Assembly (NCBI RefSeq): GCF_001311135.1
Contig: NZ_BBAG01000006.1
Coordinates: 1-64,000, forward strand
DNA: 64,000 nucleotides
Reading direction: 5' to 3'
Source of the DNA: Secundilactobacillus paracollinoides DSM 15502 = JCM 11969
GTDB lineage: Bacteria > Bacillota > Bacilli > Lactobacillales > Lactobacillaceae
Shown here: positions 10,083 to 19,656 of the stretch, piece by piece
Layout of the letters: the number at the start of each line of letters is the position of its first letter
How positions within the stretch are numbered: the first letter of the stretch is position 1
Notes under the pieces: model-generated
The model's input: the letters and a program-made list of their open reading frames with translations, nothing else
Told to the model about the DNA's origin: nothing
Databases searched by the model: none
Translations under genes and position numbers: made by a program

Positions 10083-10535
10083 CTAGTTTCCCAGTTGAAA
10101 CGCAGCCTGATAGGGAGGCGTGACGGACAGATCAAAGATTGCGACCGTTCCCTGGTACACCTCAAACACGCTCAGAGTGGCCTTCTTTTCCGGCGTTGGA
10201 TACAGTTCTTTCATATAAGGGTTCTGGTCCATGATGTCGGCAAGGTAGGTGGTGCCGATCTCGCGGACATCACCTTCAACCGTAATGGCGTAAGACGACA
10301 TGGTGTCAGTCCCGTGGCGACCGGTAATTGAAACGGCCGGATCGGCCTGCAGTTGTGTGTAAAATGGCTTAAAGTTGGCGGTTAGAAAGTAAAGTTTGCC
10401 ATCTTTTGCGAGCATCATATCGATAATCCTTGATTTGGGGCGGTTATCGGAGCCCATGGTCGATAAAACGGTCGAGTGAATGTCGTTGACCAGCAAGTTG
10501 AGATAGTCATTGGCGGTCATATTTTCATGATTCAT
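10083..10535 (-). CDS. Pyridoxamine 5'-phosphate oxidase family protein (copy 2)
   Basis: 150-residue split-barrel flavoprotein, clearly paralogous to 1723-2193 (MNHENMTANDYLN... against MNHETMTAADYLN...). The ATG at 10535 follows AAAGAAGG. A good minus-strand promoter is visible (TTGACG, 17 bases, TAATAT at 10580-10608). It is divergent from an Rrf2 regulator gene, which suggests that regulator controls it. The substrate is unknown. Confidence 0.8.
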   Translation of the reverse strand: MNHENMTANDYLNLLVNDIHSTVLSTMGSDNRPKSRIIDMMLAKDGKLYFLTANFKPFYTQLQADPAVSITGRHGTDTMSSYAITVEGDVREIGTTYLADIMDQNPYMKELYPTPEKKATLSVFEVYQGTVAIFDLSVTPPYQAAFQLGN

Positions 10536-10579
10536 AATTGTGCCTTCTTTCAAATAAATGAGACGGATACTTGTTATTT

Positions 10580-10651
10580 ATATTAATACTGGTTAGAATA
10601 GACGTCAACCGGAACAGTAACTTTGAATGTTACAGGAAATGCGTGTATACT
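10580..10651. promoter_or_regulatory. Divergent promoters of the PPOX and Rrf2 genes
   Basis: Minus strand: -35 TTGACG at 10603-10608, 17-base spacer, -10 TAATAT at 10580-10585. Plus strand: -35 TTGAAT at 10623-10628, 17-base spacer, -10 TATACT at 10646-10651. The small dyad GTAAC (10617-10621) / GTTAC (10629-10633) straddles the plus -35 and could be the Rrf2 operator. Confidence 0.6.
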
Positions 10652-10684
10652 GTGCACAGAATTCAAGGATAATAGGTGACTAAA

Positions 10685-11122
10685 ATGAAATTTTCCCATA
10701 AATTAAGTGACGCCATCCATATCTTGGCGTACGTTGATATCTATAAGGATGATGACCTTTCAAGCAAGGCAATTGCGTTGAGTGTCGAGTCTAATCCGAG
10801 TTTAATTCGCCGGCTGATGTCGACCTTATCAAAGGCCGGCCTGCTGACAACGCGTCCAGGAACTGTCTCACCGGAACTGGGCCGAGCTGCCAGTGAGATC
10901 ACCGTCTATGACGTTTATGAAGCGCTAGGTAAGGAAGACCTGTTGCACATTGATGATAAGACCAATCCGAAGTGCATCGTGGGCGGCAACATTCAGCAAA
11001 CGCTGGATAGTGTTTACGATAAGGTGCAATCCGCAGCTGAAAACGTGATGGGTGCGGTGACGTTGCAGAGTATTATTGATGATATTTTGGTTCGGAAAAG
11101 CAAGCGTCAGACAGCTGAATAA
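10685..11122 (+). CDS. Rrf2-family transcriptional regulator
   Basis: Winged-helix regulator of about 145 residues beginning MKFSHKLSDAIHILAY, the usual Rrf2 N-terminus; the HTH lies at about residues 25-60 (SKAIALSVESNPSLIRRLMSTLSKAGLL). Only one cysteine is seen (NPKCIVGG), so a three-Cys Fe-S cluster is unlikely. An upstream GTG (10676) is possible, but AGGTGA is correctly spaced for the ATG at 10685. It is divergent from PPOX copy 2. Confidence 0.85.
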   Translation: MKFSHKLSDAIHILAYVDIYKDDDLSSKAIALSVESNPSLIRRLMSTLSKAGLLTTRPGTVSPELGRAASEITVYDVYEALGKEDLLHIDDKTNPKCIVGGNIQQTLDSVYDKVQSAAENVMGAVTLQSIIDDILVRKSKRQTAE

Positions 11123-11139
11123 CTAGAGTAGCAGGTGAA

Positions 11140-11169
11140 GCATAGTCGAAAAAGGGGCTATGCTTTTTT
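11140..11169 (+). terminator. Terminator after the Rrf2 gene
   Basis: GCATAG pairs with CTATGC followed by TTTTTT. Confidence 0.7.
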
Positions 11170-11265
11170 GTTTGCAAAAAAATTGGCCTCACTTTAAATG
11201 TAGAGACCGCGTAAAAGAAAGCGATACCGAATAATCGATAATCCTGTATTTTATAAATTAACGGG

Positions 11266-11293
11266 TTGACGTTTTACTTTTACCTATTACAAT
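11266..11293 (+). promoter_or_regulatory. Promoter of the ABC importer operon
   Basis: TTGACG, 16-base spacer, TACAAT. The first gene starts 70 bases downstream. Confidence 0.6.
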
Positions 11294-11362
11294 GTAAATA
11301 ACAAGTTGAACGAAATTGTTTTGAAGATAGGTGCCTCGAGCGGCATCAGGAGGCACAGAATT

Positions 11363-12288
11363 ATGATTAGTTTTAAAGATGTCACAAAGGGGTACGGCAA
11401 CGAGAACGCACTTAAAGATCTGTCATTAACAATCAACAGTGGCGAGCTATTTGTACTCGTTGGCCCATCAGGAAGCGGCAAAACGACGCTGCTTAAAATG
11501 GTTAATCGATTAATTTCACCAACATCAGGTCGCGTGTTTATTGACGATGACGATGTCGCCAGCGTCGATGTTCAAGACCTGCGTCGGCATACCGGATACG
11601 TTCTTCAAACTGGGGCGCTGTTTCCGAATATGACGGTTGAACAAAACGCCAGCGTCCAACTAGAAGCGCTTGGTTGAGATGCAGACAAACAACATCAACG
11701 GATCAGTGAACTACTGGCACGCGTTGATTTAGATCCCGCAGTGTTCTTGGTGCGAAAGCCGAGTGAACTTTCCGGTGGTGAGGCACAGCGCGTCGGCATC
11801 GTTCGGGCCTTGGCTGCTAACCCAAAACTGATTTTGATGGACGAACCTTCAGTGCGTTGGACCCGCTGTCAAAGCGGCAGCTGCAGAACCTGATTTTGAA
11901 ACTGCATCATGAGCTGCCCACAACGTTCATTTTCGTGACGCATGATATGCAGGAGGCCATTAAATTGGCTGACCGATTGGCAGTGATTCATGATGGGACC
12001 TTGCAACAGTTTGGCACACCAAATGACATTTTGGCGAGTCCCACCAATGACTTTGTGCGTGACTTTTTTGACGATGGTCAGTCGCGGAAACAATTTATGA
12101 AACAGGTTCTCGCAGCGGGCTATGGGCGACCAGTTCAAACCGCCGATGAAGTGACTGTTTTGAAAGACGAAAACACGATTTACGACTGGGCTGAAGTGGT
12201 TGCTGAAACACCTGAAATGTTGGTTCAGGTCAATCAACAAGTTTTGACCGGTGCTGACTTAATTGCTTACATGTCAACGTTAGGGTAG
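11363..12288 (+). pseudogene. ABC importer ATPase, quaternary-amine/ergothioneine type (OpuCA/EgtUA-like), nonsense and frameshift
   Basis: ATPase subunit that would energise the permease encoded next. Walker A GPSGSGKTT, signature LSGGEAQR, Walker B LILMDEP and the H-loop THDM are present. Two lesions are visible: an in-frame TGA at 11675-11677 (EALG-stop-DADKQ, where Trp is expected) and a lost T at about 11851 ([12 protein letters not shown] becomes MDEPSVRW). No C-terminal CBS domains follow. The ATG comes 9 bases after CAGGAGG. A base substitution plus an indel makes true inactivation more plausible than for genes with an indel alone. Confidence 0.8.
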
Positions 12289-12302
12289 GAGGAAGTATTA
12301 AA

Positions 12303-13825
12303 ATGAATGATTCATTAATTAAGTATTGGCATTCCAACTCCCACGCAATCATTGGCGCACTTGGCACGCATATTGAATTTCAGTGATTGCCGCTTTGATC
12401 ACTATTATCATTGCCATTCCGTTGGCCGTTGCGCTGATCAATCACCGCCGCGCTGGCGAGTTTGTCTCACAGGTCGCAAGTGTGATTCAAACGATTCCAA
12501 GCCTGGCAATTTTAGGATTACTGATTCCAATTATCGGGATCGGGACGGTTCCAGCGGTGATTACGTTGGTCTTGTACGCCATGATGCCGATTTATCAAAA
12601 CACCTACGCTGGATTGACGAATATCGATCCCGTTTTGATAGAAGCTGCGGATGCCATGGGGGTCTCAAAATCGTTTAAACTGTTTCGGGTCGAAATCCCG
12701 TTAGCGATGCCCATGATCTTATCCGGGATTCGCATCGGCGTCGTCATGATTATCGGGACCGCCACCCTTGCAGCCCTGATTGGCGGTGGCGGTCTTGGGA
12801 CGTACATCCTGCTTGGGATACAGTCCAACAACAATGCGGCGCTGATCATTGGGGCGGTTCTGGCCGCTGTGCTGGCGCTAGTTGCTAGTTGGCTGATTGG
12901 CCTTTTGTCGCACGTTTCCTTTAAAAAGTTAGGTATCGGCGTGTTGGTCGTTATTATTTTAGGCGGCTTGGGTTTTGGCGTTGATAAGTTAGCTACGCCG
13001 CACCGCGAGACCATTACCGTCGCCGGTAAAATGGGTGGCGAGCCTGAAATTTTAATTAGTATGTACAAAGATCTCATTGAACAGGACAATCCAAAAATTA
13101 ACGTGGTTGTTAAACGTAACTTTGGTGGCACGAGTTTCCTGTTCAAATCCCTTCAGAGCAAGAAAATTGATATTTATCCCGAATTTACTGGGACGGTCCT
13201 GCAGTCGCTGGTCAAGACAAACCGGGATGTGAACCCGGATCCGAAAATTGCGTATCAGGACGCCAAAACCGATTTACAGAAACAAGATAAGATGACGCTA
13301 CTGCAACCCATGCAGTATCAAAATGGCTACGGGATGACTGTTCGACGGTCAGTTGCGGAAAAGTACCATTTGAAGACCATTGCTGATCTGGCCAAACACC
13401 CGCAGTTTAAGGCTGCCTTTGATCCTGACTTTTACTCTCAACGGGATGGGTATCCCGGCTTGAAGAGGGCGTACGGTCTAAACTTCAGTTCTGTTCGGAC
13501 AATGGAGCCGTCATTGCGGTATCAAGCGTTGCATGATGGTAAGGTAGATGTGACGGATGCGTATACAACGGATCCGCAGATCAAAAAGTACGATTTGGTC
13601 GTTTTAAAAGACAACAAGAGCTTCTTCCCCCCATATCAAGGAGCACCATTGATGCTGACCAGCTTTGCAAAGTCACATCCAGGCGTGGTCAAGTCACTGC
13701 ATAAGCTGGCTGGCAAGATCTCCACCTCAGATATGCAGGAGATGAACTATAAAGTCACGGTTGAACACGAAAAAGCGTCGACCGTTGCTCGAGATTATTT
13801 GAAGACGCATCATATTTTAAACTAA
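12303..13825 (+). pseudogene. Fused ABC permease/substrate-binding protein (OpuCB-CC, BilEB, EgtUBC-like), N-terminal frameshift
   Basis: Membrane permease with binding-protein-dependent transport signature (EAADAMGVSKSFKLFRVEIPLAMPMI) fused to a C-terminal extracellular binding domain from about residue 225 (GKMGGEPEILISMYKDLIE, IDIYPEFTGT, FFPPYQGAPLML). This fused layout is shared by BilEB and by the ergothioneine importer EgtUBC. The ATG at 12303 follows AGGAGG. After THIEF the frame shifts at about 12384 (TTTT to TTT) and continues VIAALITIIIAIPLAVAL. Choline, betaine or ergothioneine are all possible ligands. Confidence 0.8.
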
Positions 13826-13845
13826 TTCTTTAGGAGGAATTGAAC

Positions 13846-14709
13846 ATGACAACATACACAATTACAGGTGCAACAGGTCACTTAGGCAGCATCGTTGTTC
13901 AGGATATGGTCAAGATGGTTGGCGCAGCGTCACTACAGGCGGCTGTTCACACCCCAGCGAAGGCAACAGCGCTGAATGACCAAGGCATCAAAACCGTGAA
14001 GGCCGACTACCTGGATGTGGATACGATGACCGCAGCCCTGCAGGGGACTGACGTGCTCGTTTACATTCCAAGTAAGACCTACGATGTGCTGCAACGGGTT
14101 ACTGAGTTTGAGAACACGTTAACTGCGATGAAAAACGCTGGTGTCTCGCAAATTGTTTTCGTCAGCTTCTATGCTGATCAGGAAGACAATCCCTCCACCA
14201 TGTCGCCATACTACGCCTACGCACCGCGGCGGTTAGCGGGTTCCGGCCTGCAGTACGCGGTGGTTAAGAACTCACTTTATGCCGATCCGCTGGTGCCTTA
14301 TCTGCCTGAGTTAATTGAACGCCAAGCCTTGATCTATCCGGTTGGTGATGCTGCGATGTCATTTATCGCCCAAGACGATAGTGCTGAAGCCATTGCGACC
14401 GTTGCCGTGAAACCAGAATTGCGCAATAACGGTCAGGTGTACACGGTGACCCAGATTGAGGCCTATACCATGGATAAGTTGGGGGCAATTATGACTGAAG
14501 TTACCGGTAAAAAGATCGGCTACAAGCCTGTTTCCGTTGCTGAATTTGGCCGCATTTATGCGCCTGAGGGTGACGGCGATGAGCTGGGGTCGATGTACGC
14601 TGGTGGTGCCAAGGGTGAACTTGGTGCTGTCACAACCGACTTTAAGACGATTACTGGGCGTGACCCGGAAGATATGGCGCATTTTTTGAAGGCGCGGTAT
14701 CAAAAATAA
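13846..14709 (+). CDS. NmrA/QorB-like NAD(P)H-binding oxidoreductase
   Basis: 287-residue atypical short-chain dehydrogenase: N-terminal Rossmann motif TGATGHLG and no classical YxxxK catalytic pair. The family includes NAD(P)H:quinone reductase QorB and redox-sensing NmrA. The ATG at 13846 follows TAGGAGG with 8 bases between. It lies 20 bases after the importer gene and may be read through from it. A weak terminator (AACCT...AGGTTTTTTT, about 14739-14759) follows. Confidence 0.75.
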   Translation: MTTYTITGATGHLGSIVVQDMVKMVGAASLQAAVHTPAKATALNDQGIKTVKADYLDVDTMTAALQGTDVLVYIPSKTYDVLQRVTEFENTLTAMKNAGVSQIVFVSFYADQEDNPSTMSPYYAYAPRRLAGSGLQYAVVKNSLYADPLVPYLPELIERQALIYPVGDAAMSFIAQDDSAEAIATVAVKPELRNNGQVYTVTQIEAYTMDKLGAIMTEVTGKKIGYKPVSVAEFGRIYAPEGDGDELGSMYAGGAKGELGAVTTDFKTITGRDPEDMAHFLKARYQK

Positions 14710-14826
14710 TGGTGCGATTAAAAGAGCTTGCTGCTTAACCTAATAAGTGGCAGGTTTTTTTGATTGTAATTTTCACGAGGACTCCTATACTTGAAAGAGT
14801 TGTGCACGACCATTTTCACTGCGTTG

Positions 14827-14848
14827 AGTGCAACGATTGCACTATATT
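14827..14848 (+). promoter_or_regulatory. Palindrome in the promoter of the DHA2 efflux gene
   Basis: AGTGCAA-CGA-TTGCACT (14827-14843) abuts a -10-like TATATT (14843-14848), so a repressor bound here would block RNA polymerase. No regulator gene is adjacent. Confidence 0.5.
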
Positions 14849-14905
14849 CTCGTTACCTCTTGGGGACATTTTAATGATGCCTCATTTGTAGAAAGGATCC
14901 TTATT

Positions 14906-16321
14906 TTGGAAAATCAAGCCATTCCCAAGAAGACGTTGCTTGCCATTCTTGGCGCAAGTCTAATGGCTTTTTGCGGCGTGCTCGTTGAAACGTCGATGAA
15001 CGTGACATTCCCAACGCTGATGAAACAGTTTGGGTTACCCATGAACGTGGTCCAGTGGATCGCAACCGGGTACCTGTTGCTGGTTTCGTTAACCATGGCC
15101 ACTTCGGCTTTTGTGCAACGTCGCTTTAAGATTCGCAGCATTTTTATTTTTGCCGGTCTGGCATTCATTGTCGGCAGTTTTGTGTGTGCATTAGCACCAA
15201 GTTTTACAGTGCTGCTGATTGGTCGGCTGATTCAGGCGGTGGCAACCGGATACGCCATCCCGTTGTTATTTGCAATTATTCTGCAGCAGATTCCCGTTGC
15301 GCGGTTAGGCTCATTCATGGGTCTTGGCAGTATGGTGGTTGGGATTGCACCATCGCTGGGCCCAACGTATGGCGGCATGAGCACGTATTTGTTTACGTGG
15401 CGTGAGATTTTCTGGTTTATTCTACCCGTCGTTGTCATCGCGGTGTTACTAGGGAGTTTCACCATTCCTCAGAAATTCGAAACACACCGTGATCCGTTTG
15501 ACACGTTCGGCTTTATTCTGCTGGCGGTGGCGTTTTTCTTAGTTGCCGAAAGCTTTACAGATGCCGGTACCTATGGCTGGATCAGCATACAATTCTGGGG
15601 ATTTCTGGTTGCTGGTCTACTTGTGCTGGCATGGTTTGCTTACCATTCCACACATTCAAAACGGATTTTATTGGACCTCGCTATTTTTAAATCACCAACG
15701 TTAGTGTTGAGTCTCATTCCATATTTTCTGTTACAGCTGATCAATATCGGTATCTCGTATCTGTTGCCAAACTATGGTCAATTAGTTTTCGGAGCCAACT
15801 CACTGGTTGCAGGGTCGGCCATCCTGTTAGGCAGTTTGGCCGCTGCTGTCATTCAACCGCTCAGTGGTCGGATGCTGGATAACCGCGGTGCGGCGGTACC
15901 CATTCGTATCGGTGGCGCCATTATCGTGATTGCGATGGTCTTGTTTGCCAGTTTTGGTCTGCATCTGACAAATACACTGATCGTCCTGTTTTATCTGGTT
16001 TTTGGTATCGGCTTTGGCTTTAGTTTTGGAAATGCCATGACCAATGGGATTCAACAGGTTGATTTGAAATTACAACAGGATGCCAACGCGATGTTCAGTA
16101 CCAGCCAACAGTATGCGGGGGCAATTGGTACGGCAATTATGGCAACTCTGTTGACCAGCAGCCAGGAAAGCGGTAGACATTTGTCCCAGGCAGTTTTGTC
16201 AGCACAGGGCAGTGAACATGATTTTATATTGCTAGTGGTGCTATCAATCGTCGCCTTTGGGTTGATGATCGTGAACTTTAGAAAGCAAGCACAACTTAAG
16301 ACAACAAAAAGTGTTTTTTAG
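14906..16321 (+). CDS. MFS multidrug efflux transporter, DHA2 (EmrB/QacA) family
   Basis: 471-residue protein with about 14 hydrophobic segments and the DHA2 start LLAILGASLMAFCGVLVETSMNVTFPTLMKQFG. It closely resembles the pump at 33327-34736 (MSFCGVIVETSMNVTFPTLMKQFN). I chose the TTG at 14906, 8 bases after GAAAGGA; the longer frame from 14828 overlaps the promoter palindrome. A five-codon ORF (MMPHL) with its stop just before the ribosome site may couple translation. Confidence 0.85.
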   Translation: MENQAIPKKTLLAILGASLMAFCGVLVETSMNVTFPTLMKQFGLPMNVVQWIATGYLLLVSLTMATSAFVQRRFKIRSIFIFAGLAFIVGSFVCALAPSFTVLLIGRLIQAVATGYAIPLLFAIILQQIPVARLGSFMGLGSMVVGIAPSLGPTYGGMSTYLFTWREIFWFILPVVVIAVLLGSFTIPQKFETHRDPFDTFGFILLAVAFFLVAESFTDAGTYGWISIQFWGFLVAGLLVLAWFAYHSTHSKRILLDLAIFKSPTLVLSLIPYFLLQLINIGISYLLPNYGQLVFGANSLVAGSAILLGSLAAAVIQPLSGRMLDNRGAAVPIRIGGAIIVIAMVLFASFGLHLTNTLIVLFYLVFGIGFGFSFGNAMTNGIQQVDLKLQQDANAMFSTSQQYAGAIGTAIMATLLTSSQESGRHLSQAVLSAQGSEHDFILLVVLSIVAFGLMIVNFRKQAQLKTTKSVF

Positions 16322-16372
16322 ACACTAAAAATCTCCTCTAAACGTCAAGTTTAAAGGAGATTTTTGGTGTCT
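16321..16372. terminator. Bidirectional terminator
   Basis: GACACTAAAAATCTCCT pairs with AGGAGATTTTTGGTGTC between two convergent genes. Confidence 0.85.
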
Positions 16373-16382
16373 CGGCGAAGAA

Positions 16383-17618
16383 CTAGTGCTTAACAGACAC
16401 CTTATCACTATGATAAACAGCGCGGTCCAGCTCATCCTCGCCCGTGGCCAGCGCAATCGCAGTCGTGGTATCACCCACAACGTTAGTGACGGTCCGAAAC
16501 ATACCTGAGAACCAGTCGATGCCAGCGAATAATGCGATGCTCGACAGGGGAAGCCCCAGCGTTGGTACGATGATCGTTAGCGCCACCAGTCCGCCACCCG
16601 GGACCACAACGGTGCCAAGGCAGGAAAGTACGGATAGCAGCACGATTTGAACCAGTGCAATCGGTGTGACGCGGATGCCGTAAAGTTGCGTGAGCATGAC
16701 GCACACCAAAGACAAATACATCGCAAGCCCGTTGCTGTTGAGTGCCATGCCAAGGGGTAAAACGAGTTGGCTGATTGGTTTGCTGACGCCAAGTTTGGAC
16801 TGGGCATCACTCATTTCAACCGGCAACGCAACGGCGGAACTTGTGGTGGTAAAGGCCACCATGATCATTTGCGTAAAGCCGTGCACAAGGCCAATCAACG
16901 GCACTTTCGCCACCCAACTGATGACGCAGAAGAGCGCAATGAGAAACACTGCGGTTGCCAGACCGTAAATCAGCAGAAAGGTCAGCAGCGGCAGAAAAAC
17001 TTGGCTGCCATTGTCCGCAACAACGCCTGCGATAAGGGCAGCGATGCCAAGCGGGGCGGCCTTCATGATCAGCATTACTAGCTTAACGGTCAGTTGATTA
17101 GTTTGTTTAACCAGCGTCAGAACTTGGCTGAACTTACCGTCTTTGTTGGCTTGACTCAGGACGAGGCCAAACAGGATGGCGAAGATGATCACCTGAATGA
17201 CGTTGCCCTTAGCGAGGGCGTCAAAGATATTGGTTGGAAAGAAGTTCAGGATGGTTTGACTGATGTTGGTCGGGGTGTTGAGGTGGACGGGGGTCTTGCG
17301 CAACTGGTCTAAGTGGACGCTCAGGCCAGGTTTAAAAAGCAGACCAGTGCCTAGTCCAACCAGGGCGGCCAGCAGGGTGGTCATGAGAAACCAGAGCCCA
17401 GTTTTGGCACCTAACCGGCCGAGGTCACGCGGGTTCAGACTGCCGAGGGCTTCGATAACAGCACCGAAGATCAGCAGCACGACTGCCATTTGGATGAGTC
17501 GTAAGAAAATATCACCCACCACAGTCACGCCGCTGACGTTTTTGCCAAACAACATTCCGGCAATGGCACCCACTAGCATGCCAATGGTGATTTGGGTGGT
17601 CAGACTGACTTTGTGCAT
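16383..17618 (-). CDS. Dicarboxylate/amino-acid:cation symporter (DAACS, GltP/GltT-like)
   Basis: 411-residue secondary transporter of the glutamate/aspartate/C4-dicarboxylate family. The serine-rich re-entrant loop TTTSSAVALPV and the substrate-site helix GMALNSNGLAMY (in place of NMDGT) are visible. The ATG at 17618 follows GAGGAGG. The stop of the upstream M20 amidohydrolase is only 11 bases away, so it belongs to the riboswitch-controlled thiS-thiF-thiG operon. A link between this transporter and thiazole synthesis is not known to me; the altered NMDGT motif may indicate another substrate. Confidence 0.8.
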   Translation of the reverse strand: MHKVSLTTQITIGMLVGAIAGMLFGKNVSGVTVVGDIFLRLIQMAVVLLIFGAVIEALGSLNPRDLGRLGAKTGLWFLMTTLLAALVGLGTGLLFKPGLSVHLDQLRKTPVHLNTPTNISQTILNFFPTNIFDALAKGNVIQVIIFAILFGLVLSQANKDGKFSQVLTLVKQTNQLTVKLVMLIMKAAPLGIAALIAGVVADNGSQVFLPLLTFLLIYGLATAVFLIALFCVISWVAKVPLIGLVHGFTQMIMVAFTTTSSAVALPVEMSDAQSKLGVSKPISQLVLPLGMALNSNGLAMYLSLVCVMLTQLYGIRVTPIALVQIVLLSVLSCLGTVVVPGGGLVALTIIVPTLGLPLSSIALFAGIDWFSGMFRTVTNVVGDTTTAIALATGEDELDRAVYHSDKVSVKH

Positions 17619-17629
17619 GCGGGGCCTCC

Positions 17630-18858
17630 TCAATAGGCTTGCTGGAACAGACTTGCGGTGAGCAGTTTAATGCCAGCAGCTAAATCCTCTGGTGCAGTGT
17701 ATTCGTTTGGCGCGTGGCTGATGCCGTTGACACTGGGCACGAAGATCATGGTGGTTGGGGTGACCCGGCTCATGATCTCACTGTCGTGGCCAGCACCCGA
17801 GTCCATCACCACGGGATCAAATCCGAGTTGGGTGGCTAACATGCGGTTAGCTGCCAGTAAGGGGGCGGCTAACGGTGCCGGCTTATCGTGCACCCACCTG
17901 ATGATCGACGCGGTGATGCCGGGCGCTGATGTTTGATTGACGAGGTGGCGCATGGCCGTTTCAAAGGCGCCTAAGACAGTGTCGTCAGCGTGCCGGCAAT
18001 CAACTGTGAAGACAACCTTACCGGGGATGACGTTTGACGTGTTCGGCGAAACCGTCAGCTGACCCACTGTGAATGTGAGTTGCGACTCTGCCGTTGCTGC
18101 GGTCACACGCAACTGTGACATTAAGGTGATGGCAGCCTGTAGTGCATCGTGCCGCTGGTTCATGGGCGTGGTGCCCGCGTGATTGGCCGTGCCGGTTACG
18201 GTGATCGTGAAACGACGCTGGCCCACAATGGCGCTGACGAGTCCAATCGTGCGGCCAGTAGTGATCAGACGCGGTCCCTGCTCAATATGCAGTTCGGTAA
18301 ACGACTTGGGCAGAGCTGGCAGCTGCCGAGTGACGCCAGGGAGTTGCTGCAGCTGGGTTACTGCGGTGATCCTTGCGGTGTCAAATGATGCGCCGCTATC
18401 ATCGGTCAACCCAGTTATATCAGCAAGCCTGGCGTAGTGTTTGGACCCACTGAATGTGGTCGGAAAACGACTGCCTTCCTCTTCGCTAAATGAGATGGCG
18501 CGCAGCGTCTGATGCGGCTGGCCATGACGGTCGCGGAGGGTCAGCAATGCCTGAAGCCACCCAGAACACCATACAGGCCGTCGAACTGGCCCCCGTGAAC
18601 AACGGTGTCCATGTGAGAACCCGTCGCGATAGCTGGCGCTGTTGCGCGTCCCGGCAGATCCATGTAGACCGTGCCGTAGTCGTCGACGCTGACGCTCAGG
18701 TCTTGCGCCACTGCAAAAGCTATTAAGGCCTTTTGGGCAGCGACCCAGCGAGGTGTGTACACCAACCGATTTTGACCGGTCGTGCCATCGGAAAGGTGAA
18801 TGATCCGCTGAAACAGGTCAGCGATTGCTGGCTGCATTGCCGTTTCATTGGTCATCAT
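17630..18858 (-). pseudogene. M20 amidohydrolase, hydantoinase/carbamoylase (allantoate amidohydrolase) type, frameshifted
   Basis: Zn-dependent amidohydrolase. Metal-site motifs are in order: GSHMDTV, FDGLYGVLGG, EEEGSRF, GTANHAGTTPM and the C-terminal SGAGHDSEIM / FVPSVNGISHAPNE. Family enzymes hydrolyse N-carbamoyl amino acids, allantoate or ureidoglycine-type amides. The frame breaks at about 18555: GGFQALLTLRD is restored if one base is added in the TTC run. The ATG lies 2 bases after the thiG stop, so it is translationally coupled to thiamine synthesis. It could process a thiamine precursor, but no direct evidence exists. Confidence 0.75.
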
Positions 18859-18860
18859 GG

Positions 18861-19640
18861 TTAGGCCTTCTGACTGACACCGGCCAGTGGTGATGAGGCC
18901 ACCGCACCGTGTTCGATTACCCGTCCAGGACCCGCGAGGTAGGCTTTTCGACCCGCTTCAACGGCGAGACGAAAGGCTTCTGCCATTAACGGAATATCCT
19001 TGGCCGTTGCCATTGAGGTGTTGGCCATGATGGCATCTGCCCCCATTTCCATGGCTTCGGCCGCCTGACTTGGTCGGCCGATACCGGCGTCGATGATAAT
19101 TGGGACGTTGATCTCGTCGATGAGAATCTGAATCAGGTCCTTGGTTGCGAGGCCTTTATTTGTGCCAATTGGGGCAGCCAATGGCATTACGGTGGCGGCA
19201 CCAGCATCGACAAGACGACGGGCAGTGTTGAGGTCCGGCAACATGTATGGCATCACGATGAAGCCTTCCTTTGCCAAAACTTCAGTCGCCTTAACGGTTT
19301 CTTCGTTGTCCGGCATGAGGTACTTTTTATCCGGAACGACCTCCAGCTTGATGAAGTCGCTGCCGCTGAGTTCGCGGGCAAGACGAGCCGTTCGAATGGC
19401 TTCTTCAGCGTTAGACGACCCAGAAGTGTTGGGTAAAATCGTCACGTCCTTCGGGATGAAGTTGAGAATATTCTCCTCGGCTGAGGCGGTCCGACGCAGG
19501 GCCATGGTGATGATCTGGGCCTTTGCGTGCGTCACTGCAGCATCAATCAAATCGTAGGAGTATTTACCCGATCCGAGAATGAACCGGGATGAAAAAGTAT
19601 GGTCCGCAATGGTGAGTAAATCCTGAGTATCAGTTGTCAT
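18861..19640 (-). CDS. thiG: Thiazole synthase ThiG
   Basis: 259-residue TIM-barrel enzyme that builds the thiamine thiazole phosphate from deoxyxylulose phosphate, ThiS-thiocarboxylate and dehydroglycine. [12 protein letters not shown], the MALRR stretch, the IKLEV Schiff-base lysine region, PIGTNKGL and the phosphate-binding DAGIG / [11 protein letters not shown] are all present. The ATG follows AAAGGAG. No thiH or thiO gene, needed to make dehydroglycine, lies in the window. Confidence 0.93.
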   Translation of the reverse strand: MTTDTQDLLTIADHTFSSRFILGSGKYSYDLIDAAVTHAKAQIITMALRRTASAEENILNFIPKDVTILPNTSGSSNAEEAIRTARLARELSGSDFIKLEVVPDKKYLMPDNEETVKATEVLAKEGFIVMPYMLPDLNTARRLVDAGAATVMPLAAPIGTNKGLATKDLIQILIDEINVPIIIDAGIGRPSQAAEAMEMGADAIMANTSMATAKDIPLMAEAFRLAVEAGRKAYLAGPGRVIEHGAVASSPLAGVSQKA

Positions 19641-19656
19641 TTATAAAACTCCTTTG

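Noticed and set aside
14864-14890. Five-codon ORF (MMPHL) before the DHA2 pump.
   Set aside because: Too short and without alternative hairpins; mentioned only as possible coupling.
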